Shown here one piece after another: positions 1-7,798 of a stretch of DNA of 14,490 nt (position 1 is the first letter of the stretch; every line of letters starts with the position of its first letter). The stretch covers positions 1 to 14,490 of the forward strand of contig CALGMY010000044.1 in the NCBI GenBank assembly GCA_937958785.1, written 5' to 3'. A program made the translations under genes and the position numbers. The notes under the pieces are model-generated. The model was not told where the DNA came from. It did not search any database and was given only the letters and a program-made list of their open reading frames with translations. This DNA is from an uncultured Gammaproteobacteria bacterium. GTDB taxonomy: Bacteria > Pseudomonadota > Gammaproteobacteria > Steroidobacterales > GCA-2729495.

Positions 1-86
1 CCCGCCAGGGGGTGCAGGACCTTGGGCAGGTCCGAGCGCATGCGCTTGCCCTGGCCGGCGGCGAGGATGATGACGGTGGTTGGCAT
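1..86 (-). CDS. glmU: GlmU N-terminus (partial): bifunctional UDP-GlcNAc pyrophosphorylase / glucosamine-1-phosphate acetyltransferase
   Basis: Only the first 28 codons are in the window; the gene runs off the left edge. The reverse strand reads MPTTVIILAAGQGKRMRSDL and then PKVLHPLAG, which is the nucleotide-binding signature at the start of GlmU (LAAGxGxRM..xxPKxLhxlaG). The full protein makes UDP-N-acetylglucosamine for peptidoglycan and LPS in the cytosol. ATG at 86 is chosen; an in-frame GTG at 92 would add Met-Ala. No Shine-Dalgarno sequence is visible ahead of the ATG. The gene follows atpC on the same strand, as in many gammaproteobacteria, but here a plus-strand mazEF pair separates them. 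The identification rests on the motif and on synteny. Confidence 0.9.
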   Translation of the reverse strand, partial: MPTTVIILAAGQGKRMRSDLPKVLHPLA

Positions 87-92
87 GGCCAC

Positions 93-98
93 ATTCTA
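93..98 (-). promoter_or_regulatory. Candidate -10 box (TAGAAT) for glmU
   Basis: The minus strand reads CGC-TAGAAT-GTGGCC-ATG. TAGAAT differs from the sigma70 -10 consensus at one position and ends six bases before the glmU ATG, so transcription could start at or next to the start codon. No convincing -35 box is seen 16-19 nt upstream. Inserting mazEF would have separated glmU from atp read-through, so a local promoter is expected, but this one is only a candidate. Confidence 0.3.
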
Positions 99-141
99 GC
101 GGGTCGCTGCGGCGCTGACCTGCTGACTGCCGCCCTGTTTC

Positions 142-161
142 CTGACGGAATCGTCAGATTC
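142..161. repeat. Overlapping short inverted repeats in the glmU/mazE divergent region
   Basis: Two inverted repeats overlap. CTGACG (142-147) pairs with CGTCAG (152-157) around GAAT, and GAATC (148-152) pairs with GATTC (157-161) around GTCA. Alternative pairing of this kind can mark a protein-binding site or a small hairpin in the untranslated region. It lies in the 135-nt gap between the divergent glmU and mazE starts. Function is not shown. Confidence 0.3.
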
Positions 162-187
162 AGGGGTGGCCGGCGGGGATCGCGTCT

Positions 188-205
188 GTTACGGTTACAT
201 GTAAC
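188..205. promoter_or_regulatory. Candidate mazEF operator: GTTAC repeat plus perfect 12-bp palindrome
   Basis: Positions 194-205 read GTTACATGTAAC, a perfect palindrome, and a further GTTAC half-site lies at 188-192. The palindrome ends 16 nt before the mazE ATG and touches its ribosome-binding sequence GAGGGG (about 210-215). Toxin-antitoxin operons are commonly repressed by the antitoxin or the complex at palindromes placed like this one. The role here is inferred from position only. Confidence 0.4.
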
Positions 206-221
206 TTGTGAGGGGCACCCG

Positions 222-440
222 ATGGCACAGAGATCGGCCTCGACCCGGGAGAAGGTGCAGAAGCACCGTGACCGCCTGCGCGCCCAGGGCATGCGGCTCG
301 TGCAGATCTGGGTGCCGGACGTCCGCAGCCGTTCCTTCCTGCTGGCTGCCCGGAAGCAGTCCCGCCTCGTGGCCGCGAGCCCGTTCGAGGCCGGGGATCA
401 GGCATTCATCGACGCCATTTCGACGGATCTTGCGGATTGA
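222..440 (+). CDS. mazE: MazE-family antitoxin (DUF3018 type)
   Basis: This 72-residue protein is expected to bind and neutralise the MazF toxin encoded directly downstream and to autoregulate the operon. It has the layout of the short DUF3018/MazE-like antitoxins: a basic N-terminal part (TREKVQKHRDRLRAQG, residues 8-23), then VQIWVPDVRS (27-36), and a C-terminal tail AASPFEAGDQAFIDAIS (51-67) likely to contact the toxin. The same reading frame extends further upstream, but ATG 222 is preferred because GAGGGG precedes it at good spacing and family similarity begins there. The stop codon overlaps the toxin start by four bases, which points to translational coupling. The gene is convergent with the atp operon. 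Confidence 0.87.
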   Translation: MAQRSASTREKVQKHRDRLRAQGMRLVQIWVPDVRSRSFLLAARKQSRLVAASPFEAGDQAFIDAISTDLAD

Positions 441-766
441 AGCGGGGTGAAGTCTGGACGGTGGCCGGCGGTTCCGGCTACGCCGGCAAGCCGCGCCCGG
501 CCGTCATCGTCCAGGACGACCGCTTCGGCCTGACGAACTCCGTCACGCTGTGCGTGCTGACCAGCGACACGCTGGAGTCGCCACTGCTGCGGCTGCCGGT
601 GAAGCCTTCCGCGCGCAACGGGCTGCGGCTGGGGTGCAGCCTGATGCTGGACAAGCTGACGACGGTGCCGCGCACCCGGCTGGGTCGCAAGATCGGCGCC
701 CTCGACGACGGTGACCTGCTGCGGATGAACCGCGGGCTGCTGGTGTTCCTGGGGCTAGCGGGCTGA
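437..766 (+). CDS. mazF: MazF/PemK-family toxin (mRNA interferase)
   Basis: This 109-residue PemK/MazF-fold protein probably cuts mRNA at short specific sequences when the antitoxin is lost. Family features seen are KRGEVWTV at the N-terminus (residues 2-9), RPAVIVQDD (20-28), the LTSDT strand-turn near residues 42-46 where MazF proteins keep an active-site Ser/Thr, and the C-terminal LDKLTTVPRTRLGRKIG helix-strand segment. Translation appears to start at TTG 437, whose last two bases are the first two of the antitoxin stop TGA. No better start is seen, and a weak start with overlap fits toxin output kept below antitoxin. The sequence looks intact. The RNA sequence it would recognise cannot be read from the gene. 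Confidence 0.88.
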   Translation: MKRGEVWTVAGGSGYAGKPRPAVIVQDDRFGLTNSVTLCVLTSDTLESPLLRLPVKPSARNGLRLGCSLMLDKLTTVPRTRLGRKIGALDDGDLLRMNRGLLVFLGLAG

Positions 767-772
767 GTCCGA

Positions 773-794
773 TCGCGCCTGCAGGCGCTCCTAC
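773..794 (-). repeat. REP-type palindrome behind atpC and mazF
   Basis: On the minus strand this 22-nt element starts GTAGGAGCG and ends GGCGCGA, with AGCGCCT/AGGCGC as stem. It fills the 31-nt gap between the convergent mazF and atpC stop codons. It is the GC variant (loop with CTGCAG) of the REP family found four more times in the window. It has no U-tract, so it is not a standard terminator, although a hairpin in both transcripts could protect their 3' ends. Confidence 0.8.
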
Positions 795-797
795 CGA

Positions 798-1220
798 TCA
801 GGTCGCGCGCTTGCCCTTGAGCTTCTGCGCGGCCCGGTAGCGGGCGGCGGCCTCGACCAGCTGCATCTGGGCGTGGGCCAGGTCCTCCTGGCTGGAGGCG
901 CCCTTCAGGGCTTCCTCGGCGCGCTTGCGGGCCTCGTCGGCGGCGGACTCGTCGAGCTGCTCGGCCCGCAGGGCCGTGTCGGCCAGCACGGTGACCTTCT
1001 TCGGCTGCACCTCCAGGATGCCGCCCGTCACGTAGAAGAACAGCTCGTCCTGGCCGTCCCGCTGGACCCGGAGGTCGCCGGGACGGAGCGTGGTCATGAG
1101 CGGCGCGTGCCGGGGCGCGATGCCCACCTCGCCCATGCGGGCGGGGGCGATCACGAGGTTCGCCTCGCCGGACCAGATGGCGCCCTCGACGCTGACGATG
1201 TCTACCTGGATGGTGGCCAT
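798..1220 (-). CDS. atpC: F1Fo ATP synthase epsilon subunit
   Basis: AtpC (140 residues) is the central-stalk subunit of F1. It binds gamma and the c-ring and can inhibit ATP hydrolysis through its C-terminal helices. The N-terminal beta-sandwich (about residues 1-85) starts MATIQVDIVSVEGAIWSGEA and contains the family segment GEVGIAPRHAPLMTTLRPG. The alanine- and glutamate-rich C-terminal part (about 88-140) gives the two helices. Length matches the E. coli protein (about 139). The ATG shares one base with the atpD stop codon (TAATG), so translation is probably coupled. It is the last atp gene, followed on its strand by a REP palindrome and not by glmU. Confidence 0.97.
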   Translation of the reverse strand: MATIQVDIVSVEGAIWSGEANLVIAPARMGEVGIAPRHAPLMTTLRPGDLRVQRDGQDELFFYVTGGILEVQPKKVTVLADTALRAEQLDESAADEARKRAEEALKGASSQEDLAHAQMQLVEAAARYRAAQKLKGKRAT

Positions 1221-2599
1221 TACTGCAGCGTCTTGGCCTTCGCCACGGCCTCTTCGATGGTGCCGACCATGTAGAAGGCCTGCTCGGGCAGGCTGTCGTA
1301 CTCGCCGGCGACGATGCCCTTGAAGGCCCGGATGGTGTCCTTCAGGGAGACGTACTTGCCGTCCTGGCCCGTGAACTGGGAGGCCACGAAGAAGGGCTGG
1401 GACAGGAAGCGCTGGATCTTGCGGGCCCGGGTGACGGTCTGCTTGTCTTCCTCGGACAGCTCGTCCATGCCGAGGATCGCGATGATGTCCTGCAGCTCCT
1501 TGTAGCGCTGGAGCACGGCCTGCACGGAGCGGGCCACGTCGTAGTGCTCCTGGCCGATCACGTTGGGATCGAGCAGCCGGCTGGTGGAGTCGAGGGGGTC
1601 CACGGCCGGGTAGATGCCGAGCTCGGCGATGTTGCGCGAGAGCACCAGGGTCGCGTCCAGGTGGGCGAAGGTGGTGGCGGGCGACGGGTCGGTGAGGTCG
1701 TCGGCCGGCACGTAGATGGCCTGGAAGGACGTGATGGAGCCGGTGTTCGTGGAGGTGATCCGCTCCTGGAGCACGCCCATCTCCTCGGCGAGCGTCGGCT
1801 GGTAGCCCACTGCGGAGGGCATGCGGCCCAGCAGTGCGGACACCTCGGTGCCGGCCAGCGTGTAGCGGTAGATGTTGTCGATGAACATCAGCACGTCACG
1901 GCCTTCGTCGCGGAAGAACTCGGCCATGGTGAGGCCCGTCAGCGCCACGCGCAGGCGGTTGCCGGGCGGCTCGTTCATCTGGCCGTACACCAGGGCGACC
2001 TTGTCGATGACGCCGCCGTCCTTCATCTCGTGGAAGAAGTCGTTGCCCTCGCGGGTACGCTCGCCGACGCCCGCGAACACCGAGTAGCCCGAGTGCTCTA
2101 CGGCGATGTTGCGGATGAGCTCCATCAGCGTCACGGTCTTGCCCACGCCGGCGCCGCCGAACAGGCCGATCTTGCCGCCCTTGGAGATCGGCATGATGAG
2201 GTCGATCACCTTGATGCCCGTCTCGAGCAGCTCGGTGGTCTTGGCCTGGTCCTCGTAGCTCGGGGCGGCCCGGTGGATCGGCCAGCTCTCGGTATTGCCG
2301 ATGGGGCCGGCCTCGTCGATGGGGTTGCCGAGCACGTCCATGATGCGGCCGAGGGTCTTGGTGCCGACCGGCACGGAGATGGGCTTGCCCGTGTTGGTGG
2401 CGGTCAGGCCGCGCTTCAGGCCCTCGCTGGCGCCCATGGCAATGGTGCGGACCACGCCATCACCGAGCTGCTGCTGCACCTCGAGGGTGACGTTGCCATC
2501 GGTGATCTTCAGCGCGTCATAGATCTTCGGAATGGAATCCCGGGGGAACTCCACGTCCACCACGGCGCCGATGATCTGTACTACCTTGCCTGTGCTCAT
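1220..2599 (-). CDS. atpD: F1Fo ATP synthase beta subunit (catalytic)
   Basis: AtpD (459 residues) carries the catalytic nucleotide sites of F1 and makes ATP from ADP and phosphate at the cytoplasmic face of the inner membrane. Visible motifs are the P-loop GGAGVGKT (148-155), GERTREGND with the catalytic glutamate E180, Walker B ending FIDNIYR (D241), and YTLAGTEVSALLGRMPSAVGYQPTL (246-270). Length is normal for the family. The ATG is supported by AAGGAAGG a few bases upstream. Upstream lies a pair of REP palindromes between atpG and atpD; downstream the stop overlaps atpC by one base. No unusual residues were noticed. Confidence 0.98.
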   Translation of the reverse strand: MSTGKVVQIIGAVVDVEFPRDSIPKIYDALKITDGNVTLEVQQQLGDGVVRTIAMGASEGLKRGLTATNTGKPISVPVGTKTLGRIMDVLGNPIDEAGPIGNTESWPIHRAAPSYEDQAKTTELLETGIKVIDLIMPISKGGKIGLFGGAGVGKTVTLMELIRNIAVEHSGYSVFAGVGERTREGNDFFHEMKDGGVIDKVALVYGQMNEPPGNRLRVALTGLTMAEFFRDEGRDVLMFIDNIYRYTLAGTEVSALLGRMPSAVGYQPTLAEEMGVLQERITSTNTGSITSFQAIYVPADDLTDPSPATTFAHLDATLVLSRNIAELGIYPAVDPLDSTSRLLDPNVIGQEHYDVARSVQAVLQRYKELQDIIAILGMDELSEEDKQTVTRARKIQRFLSQPFFVASQFTGQDGKYVSLKDTIRAFKGIVAGEYDSLPEQAFYMVGTIEEAVAKAKTLQ

Positions 2600-2617
2600 G
2601 TGCCTTCCTTTAGTCCC

Positions 2618-2639
2618 GTAGGAGCGGCTTCAGCCGCGA
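2618..2639 (+). repeat. REP-type palindrome (atpG-atpD gap, copy 1)
   Basis: The 22-nt element begins GTAGGAGCGGC and ends AGCCGCGA, with stem GCGGCT/AGCCGC. It is identical to the copies at 3560 and 12866. It faces the copy at 2664-2685 in inverted orientation with a 24-nt spacer, which is the REPIN arrangement. Transcribed with the operon, it would fold a short distance ahead of the atpD ribosome-binding site. Confidence 0.85.
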
Positions 2640-2663
2640 CCTATTCGTGTATGACCGGTTGAA

Positions 2664-2685
2664 TCGCGCCTGAAGGCGCTCCTAC
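2664..2685 (-). repeat. REP-type palindrome (atpG-atpD gap, copy 2) supplying the atpG stop
   Basis: On the minus strand it begins GTAGGAGCGCC and ends GGCGCGA. It forms an inverted pair with 2618-2639. The TAG at bases 2-4 of the repeat (2684-2682) is the in-frame stop codon of atpG, so the repeat overlaps the 3' end of the gene by four bases. Confidence 0.85.
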
Positions 2686-3548
2686 CCGCTGACGGCGGCG
2701 GCGCCGCCGACGATCTCGGAGATTTCCTGGGTAATGCTGGCCTGCCGGGCCTTGTTGTAGTCCAGCTGCAGCCGCTCGATCAGCTTGCCGGCGTTGTCCG
2801 TGGCGGCCTTCATGGCCACCATCTTCGAGGCCATCTCGCAGGCCACGTTCTCGACCACGCCCCGGTAGACCTGGGTCTCGATGTAGCGGGTCAGCACGTC
2901 ATCCAGCAGCTCGACCGCGCCGGGCTCGTAGAGGTAGTCCCAGTTCTGCTGCAGCTCGGTGGCATCGACGGCCTCGACCGGCAGCAGCTGCTGGATGTCG
3001 ACCTTCTGGCTCATCGTGTTGATGAAGTCGTTGTAGACCAGGTAGAGGCGGTCGATGCGGCCCTCCCGGTAGGCGTCGAGCATCACGGTGATGGCGCCGA
3101 TGAGGTCCCGGATGTGGGGGTTCTCGCCGAGGTGGGTGGTCGCGGCCACCACGTTGACCTTGAGGCGGCGGAAGAACTGCACGGCCTTCGCGCCGACCAG
3201 GCAGAGATCGACCTCGATGCCCTTCTCCTGGTGGCGACGCAGCTCCGGGATCAGGCGCCGGAACTCGTTGACGTTGAGGCCGCCGCACAGGCCCTTGTCG
3301 GTGGAGATCACGATGTAGCCCACCCGCTTCTCGGGCCGGGCCACGAGGAACGGATGCCGGTACTCCGGGTTGGCGTGGAACAGGTGGCCGATGACCTCGC
3401 GGATCTTGTCCGCGTAGGGCCGGGCCGCGAGCATGCGCTGCTGGGTCCGGCGCAGCTTGGAGGCTGCCACCTTCTCCATGGCCTTGGTGATCTTCTGCGT
3501 GCTCTTGACGCTCTTGATCTTGGTGCGGATTTCTTTGGCGCCAGCCAT
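2682..3548 (-). CDS. atpG: F1Fo ATP synthase gamma subunit (rotor shaft)
   Basis: AtpG (288 residues, E. coli 287) is the rotating shaft of F1 that couples c-ring rotation to the catalytic beta sites. Two terminal helices form its coiled coil: the N-terminal MAGAKEIRTKIKSVKSTQKI followed by TKAMEKVAASKLRR, and the C-terminal helix with MVAMKAATDNAGKLIERL and then NKARQASITQEISEIVGGA. The middle carries ISTDKGLCGGLN, a gamma hallmark. The ATG is preceded by AGGA at about 8 nt. The gene ends SG-TAG, where the TAG belongs to a REP palindrome, so the natural C-terminus may have been set by repeat insertion. Upstream, another REP palindrome lies between atpA and atpG. Confidence 0.97.
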   Translation of the reverse strand: MAGAKEIRTKIKSVKSTQKITKAMEKVAASKLRRTQQRMLAARPYADKIREVIGHLFHANPEYRHPFLVARPEKRVGYIVISTDKGLCGGLNVNEFRRLIPELRRHQEKGIEVDLCLVGAKAVQFFRRLKVNVVAATTHLGENPHIRDLIGAITVMLDAYREGRIDRLYLVYNDFINTMSQKVDIQQLLPVEAVDATELQQNWDYLYEPGAVELLDDVLTRYIETQVYRGVVENVACEMASKMVAMKAATDNAGKLIERLQLDYNKARQASITQEISEIVGGAAAVSG

Positions 3549-3559
3549 CGTGTTTTCCT

Positions 3560-3581
3560 GTAGGAGCGGCTTCAGCCGCGA
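3560..3581 (+). repeat. REP-type palindrome (atpA-atpG gap)
   Basis: This copy is identical in its 22 nt to those at 2618 and 12866. On the transcribed strand it begins three bases after the atpA stop TAG and ends directly before AGGA of the atpG ribosome-binding site, so a hairpin of this repeat would abut the initiation region of atpG. Confidence 0.85.
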
Positions 3582-3584
3582 TCC

Positions 3585-5126
<1,542 letters not shown>

Positions 5127-5141
5127 GATTTATTCCTTGGT

Positions 5142-5708
5142 CTAGGCGCTGAGCGCCGTTGCCAGTTTGTCCAATCCGGTGCGAACGGTGCCGTCGATGA
5201 CGCGGTCGCCCACCTGCAGGCGGGCGCCGCCGATGAGCGCGGGGTCGAGCTGCACGGTGAGCCGGACCTGGCGCCCGAAGCGCTTGTTGAGGGAATCCAC
5301 GACGCGGCGCTGCTGCTCGTCGCTGACGGCGGATGCGGAGGTGAGCGTGACGTCGAGGGTGCGCTCGGCCTCGGCCTTCAGCACCTCGTAGCGGCCGAGG
5401 ATGTCGGGGAGCGCGCCGAGCCGCTGGTTCTCGGCGAGCACCTTCAGGAACCCCGCGCCCACCGACTTCGGGCCGTCCGCGAGCGGGGCGGCGCCGGAGA
5501 GCTTCTCCCGGCAGATGTCGGCGATGGCCGCCGCCACGGCGAAGCCATCGGCGCCGGGCACGTCCAGCAGGCGCCGGACGTCCGGGGAGAGCGCGAGCTC
5601 GGCGGCCAGCCGGAGGAAGTCAGACCAGGCCTGCAGCTGGTTGTCGGTGCGCGCGATCTCGAAGACCGCCTGGGCGTAGGGTCGCGCCGTGGTGCCGTGT
5701 TCGGCCAT
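5142..5708 (-). CDS. atpH: F1Fo ATP synthase delta subunit
   Basis: AtpH (188 residues; E. coli 177) sits on top of F1 and links it to the b-subunit stator. The N-terminal helical domain begins MAEHGTTARPYAQAVFEIAR, matching the family pattern A(R/K)PYAxAxFexA. The C-terminal domain holds VTLTSASAVSDEQQRRV (120-136) and the typical end DPALIGGARLQVGDRVIDGT (155-174). The frame is open upstream, but ATG 5708 is chosen because homology begins there and it lies 11 nt behind the atpF stop. The extra length compared with E. coli appears to sit near residues 72-85 (GAAPLADGPKSVGA). No strong Shine-Dalgarno sequence is seen, so coupling to atpF is likely. Confidence 0.95.
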   Translation of the reverse strand: MAEHGTTARPYAQAVFEIARTDNQLQAWSDFLRLAAELALSPDVRRLLDVPGADGFAVAAAIADICREKLSGAAPLADGPKSVGAGFLKVLAENQRLGALPDILGRYEVLKAEAERTLDVTLTSASAVSDEQQRRVVDSLNKRFGRQVRLTVQLDPALIGGARLQVGDRVIDGTVRTGLDKLATALSA

Positions 5709-5719
5709 GGATTCGTTGC

Positions 5720-6190
5720 CTAGATCTGCGCGGCGAGCTTGTCGAGGAGGTCCTGGTGGGCACGGGCATCGATCTCCCGTCCCAGGATCTGCTCGGCACC
5801 CGCCACCGTGATGGCCGCCACCTGGGTCCTTAGCTCGTCCCGGGCCCGGTTGATCTGCTGGTCGACCTCGGCCTGGGCGGACTTCAGGATGCGCTCGCGC
5901 TCCTGGGTCGCATTCACCCGCGCCTCGTCGACGATGCCGTTGGCACGGGACTGGGCCTGGTCGATGATCGACCGGGCCTGGCCGCGGGCCTCTTCCACCA
6001 TCGCGTTGATCTTCACCTGGGCGTCCTCGAGGGACCGGGCGCCCTTGTCGGCGGCGGCGAGGCCGTCGGCGATCTTCGTCCGGCGCTCCTCGATGGCCGC
6101 CAGCAGGGGCGGCCACACGAACTTCACCGTGAACAGGATGAAGGCGAGGAAAGTCACCGCCTGGGCGATCATGGTGGCAGTCATGTTCAT
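5720..6190 (-). CDS. atpF: F1Fo ATP synthase b subunit
   Basis: AtpF (156 residues, the same length as E. coli b) is the peripheral stalk: two copies anchor in the membrane and hold F1 still. The N-terminal membrane helix is about residues 5-26 (ATMIAQAVTFLAFILFTVKF), followed by VWPPLLAAIEERRTKIADGL, which is nearly identical to the family consensus. Residues 50-135 are a long charged helix suited to the b-b coiled coil, and AVAGAEQILGRE-like sequence (TVAGAEQILGREID) near the C-terminus binds delta. GGAG lies 9 nt before the ATG. Spacing to atpE is 27 nt. Confidence 0.96.
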   Translation of the reverse strand: MNMTATMIAQAVTFLAFILFTVKFVWPPLLAAIEERRTKIADGLAAADKGARSLEDAQVKINAMVEEARGQARSIIDQAQSRANGIVDEARVNATQERERILKSAQAEVDQQINRARDELRTQVAAITVAGAEQILGREIDARAHQDLLDKLAAQI

Positions 6191-6217
6191 GGGCCGGACT
6201 CCGGGTTTCGCTGGTGC

Positions 6218-6496
6218 TTAGCCGCCGCTGACCACGGCGAGGAGCGGGTTGCCGAACGCGAACAGCATGGCCAGGCCGACGCCGATGATGAAGGACGCGT
6301 CGATGAGGCCGAGCAGCAGGAAGACCTTGGTCTGGAGCATGGGAGCCAGCTCAGGCTGGCGGGCGGCGCCCTCGAGGAAGCGGCTGGCCATGATGCCCAC
6401 GCCGATGCAGGCGCCGGCGGCGCCGAGGCCGATCATCAGGCCGATGCCGATCCCGGTGTAGGCCTGGATCATGGCGAGGTACTGAACGGTTTCCAT
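6218..6496 (-). CDS. atpE: F1Fo ATP synthase c subunit (proton-binding ring)
   Basis: AtpE (92 residues) is a two-helix hairpin that assembles into the rotor ring. Helix 1 is glycine rich (GIGIGLMIGLGAAGACIGVG, 15-34). The polar loop is ASRFLEGAARQPELAP (37-52), and helix 2 contains the ion-binding acidic residue D66 in LLGLIDASFIIGVG. Aspartate with no visible set of Na+-ligand residues around it points to a proton-coupled enzyme. It has about a dozen more N-terminal residues than E. coli c (79 aa), as do several other gammaproteobacteria. AAGGACACGACA gives a strong ribosome-binding site, as expected for a subunit needed in multiple copies. Confidence 0.97.
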   Translation of the reverse strand: METVQYLAMIQAYTGIGIGLMIGLGAAGACIGVGIMASRFLEGAARQPELAPMLQTKVFLLLGLIDASFIIGVGLAMLFAFGNPLLAVVSGG

Positions 6497-6552
6497 TGTC
6501 GTGTCCTTTTCTCTTCAGCGGTAAGTAGCAGTGGTTATAGGTTGGGGTCGGA

Positions 6553-7359
6553 TCAGTGGGACTCGTGCGCCATGGCGATGTAGACGACCGTGAGCATCAT
6601 GAAGATGTAGGCCTGCAGGGGGACGATCAGGAGGTGGAAGATCGACCAGCCGAGGCCGAGCACGAAGCCGCCGACCGCGCCCACCAGGCCGGTGGCGGCC
6701 CAGACCCAGAGCAGCAGGAAGATGATCTCGCCGGCGTAGAGGTTGCCGAAGAGCCGGAGGGCGTGGGAGAGGGGCTTCGAGACCAGCTCGACCAGGTTGA
6801 AGAGCAGGTTGAGGACCCAGAGCAGCGGGTTGCTGCCGAAGGGCGTGCAGAAGATCTCGTGCATCCAGCCGCCGAAGCCCTTCACGGCGACGGAGAAGTA
6901 GATCATCAGGGCCCAGACGGTGAGGGCCAGCGCAAACGTGGTGTTCACGTCGGCCGTGGGCACGGGGCGGAACTCGTCGACACCCGTCAGGTGCACCACC
7001 GACGCCAGCAGGTCGATGGGCAGGAACGAGGTGGCGTTCATGAGCAGCACCCACAGGAAGACCGTGAGGGCGGCCGGTCCCACGAACTTGTTCACGTCGC
7101 CGTGGAAGATGCTGCGGGCCTGGTCGTCGACGAAATCGAAGACCAGCTCGACGAAGGCCTGGCCCCGGCCGGGGACACCGGCGGTGGCCTTGCGGGCCAC
7201 CGCCCAGACGAGGCCGATGCCGACGAGGCCGAGCAGGACCGAGACGATGACGGTGTCCACGTGGATCGTCCAGAAGCCGCCGGGGCCCACGGGCTCCGCC
7301 AGGTGCTTCAGGTGGTGGCTGATGTAGGACGTGGAGGTCGGGGAGCCTTCGGCGGCCAT
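6553..7359 (-). CDS. atpB: F1Fo ATP synthase a subunit (proton channel)
   Basis: AtpB (268 residues) forms the two proton half-channels of Fo next to the c-ring. It is a multi-pass inner-membrane protein. The essential arginine is R202 in SHALRLFGNLYAGEIIF, with E211 and Q249 (VPLQAYIFMML) at the positions of E. coli aGlu219 and aGln252. PIDLL at 114-118 and an N-terminal HHLKHL segment also match the family. The only convincing start is ATG 7359, 18 nt behind the atpI stop; the upstream Shine-Dalgarno sequence is weak. It is separated from atpE by 56 nt, in which no gene is seen. Confidence 0.96.
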   Translation of the reverse strand: MAAEGSPTSTSYISHHLKHLAEPVGPGGFWTIHVDTVIVSVLLGLVGIGLVWAVARKATAGVPGRGQAFVELVFDFVDDQARSIFHGDVNKFVGPAALTVFLWVLLMNATSFLPIDLLASVVHLTGVDEFRPVPTADVNTTFALALTVWALMIYFSVAVKGFGGWMHEIFCTPFGSNPLLWVLNLLFNLVELVSKPLSHALRLFGNLYAGEIIFLLLWVWAATGLVGAVGGFVLGLGWSIFHLLIVPLQAYIFMMLTVVYIAMAHESH

Positions 7360-7377
7360 GGCTGCGTGGTTACCTGT

Positions 7378-7743
7378 TTATTCCCGAACGAAAATCGCAA
7401 GCGCAAACACGATCGTCGCGACGATGAACGTGCCGATGAAGGCCACGATCACGACGCTCTTGTAAGCCGTCAGCACGACCCAGAGCAGAAGGACGATCAA
7501 GAGGATCTTGAACGCCTCGGCCCGGAGCGCGGCGAGCACCGCTGTCCCCGCGGTGTCCTTCCTGGACACTGACGCCACCGCGGCAAAGCCGAGGCCGGCG
7601 ACGAAGCTGACCAGACCACCCAGCGCTGCGGACAGCGCGCCGTGCCGGCCAGCGGCCAGTGCGGCGATGACAGCGAGGGCGGCGGTGGCCATCAGCTGCC
7701 ACCGGAGGACTGTGCGGATTGCCTGGCTAGGTAGGCCGTTCAT
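7378..7743 (-). CDS. atpI: ATP synthase subunit I (AtpI/UncI), accessory membrane protein
   Basis: This 121-residue membrane protein is the first gene of the atp operon. AtpI proteins are not part of the finished enzyme but help c-ring assembly or stability. Four hydrophobic segments are visible, roughly at residues 14-31, 38-58, 75-92 and 96-118. The opening MNGLPSQAIRTVLRWQL and the central charged stretch SRKDTAGT fit the family, which is poorly conserved. Identification relies on hydropathy, size and position directly ahead of atpB. A promoter-like sequence lies about 27 nt upstream. The ATG has only a weak GCGGAA-type ribosome-binding sequence. Confidence 0.9.
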   Translation of the reverse strand: MNGLPSQAIRTVLRWQLMATAALAVIAALAAGRHGALSAALGGLVSFVAGLGFAAVASVSRKDTAGTAVLAALRAEAFKILLIVLLLWVVLTAYKSVVIVAFIGTFIVATIVFALAIFVRE

Positions 7744-7769
7744 GGCATTCCGCGCCGTTTAGCCGCGGC

Positions 7770-7798
7770 ATTCTATGGGGACATGCCTAATTTGGCAA
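7770..7798 (-). promoter_or_regulatory. Candidate sigma70 promoter for the atp operon
   Basis: On the minus strand TTGCCA (7798-7793) and TAGAAT (7775-7770) are separated by exactly 17 nt, a good match to -35/-10 spacing and sequence. Transcription would begin near 7763, giving a leader of about 20 nt before the atpI ATG at 7743. The -35 box lies inside the left arm of the 27-bp inverted repeat. It is the best promoter-like sequence ahead of the atp genes by eye; it has not been tested. Confidence 0.5.

Noticed and set aside
773..794. Bidirectional rho-independent terminator between mazF and atpC
   Set aside because: The stem is good, but there is no U-tract on either strand and the sequence belongs to the REP family seen elsewhere.
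6218..6496. Sodium-type c-ring
   Set aside because: The ion-binding acid is aspartate (D66) in LLGLIDASFIIGVG and the residues that form the Na+ site in known Na+ enzymes are not apparent.
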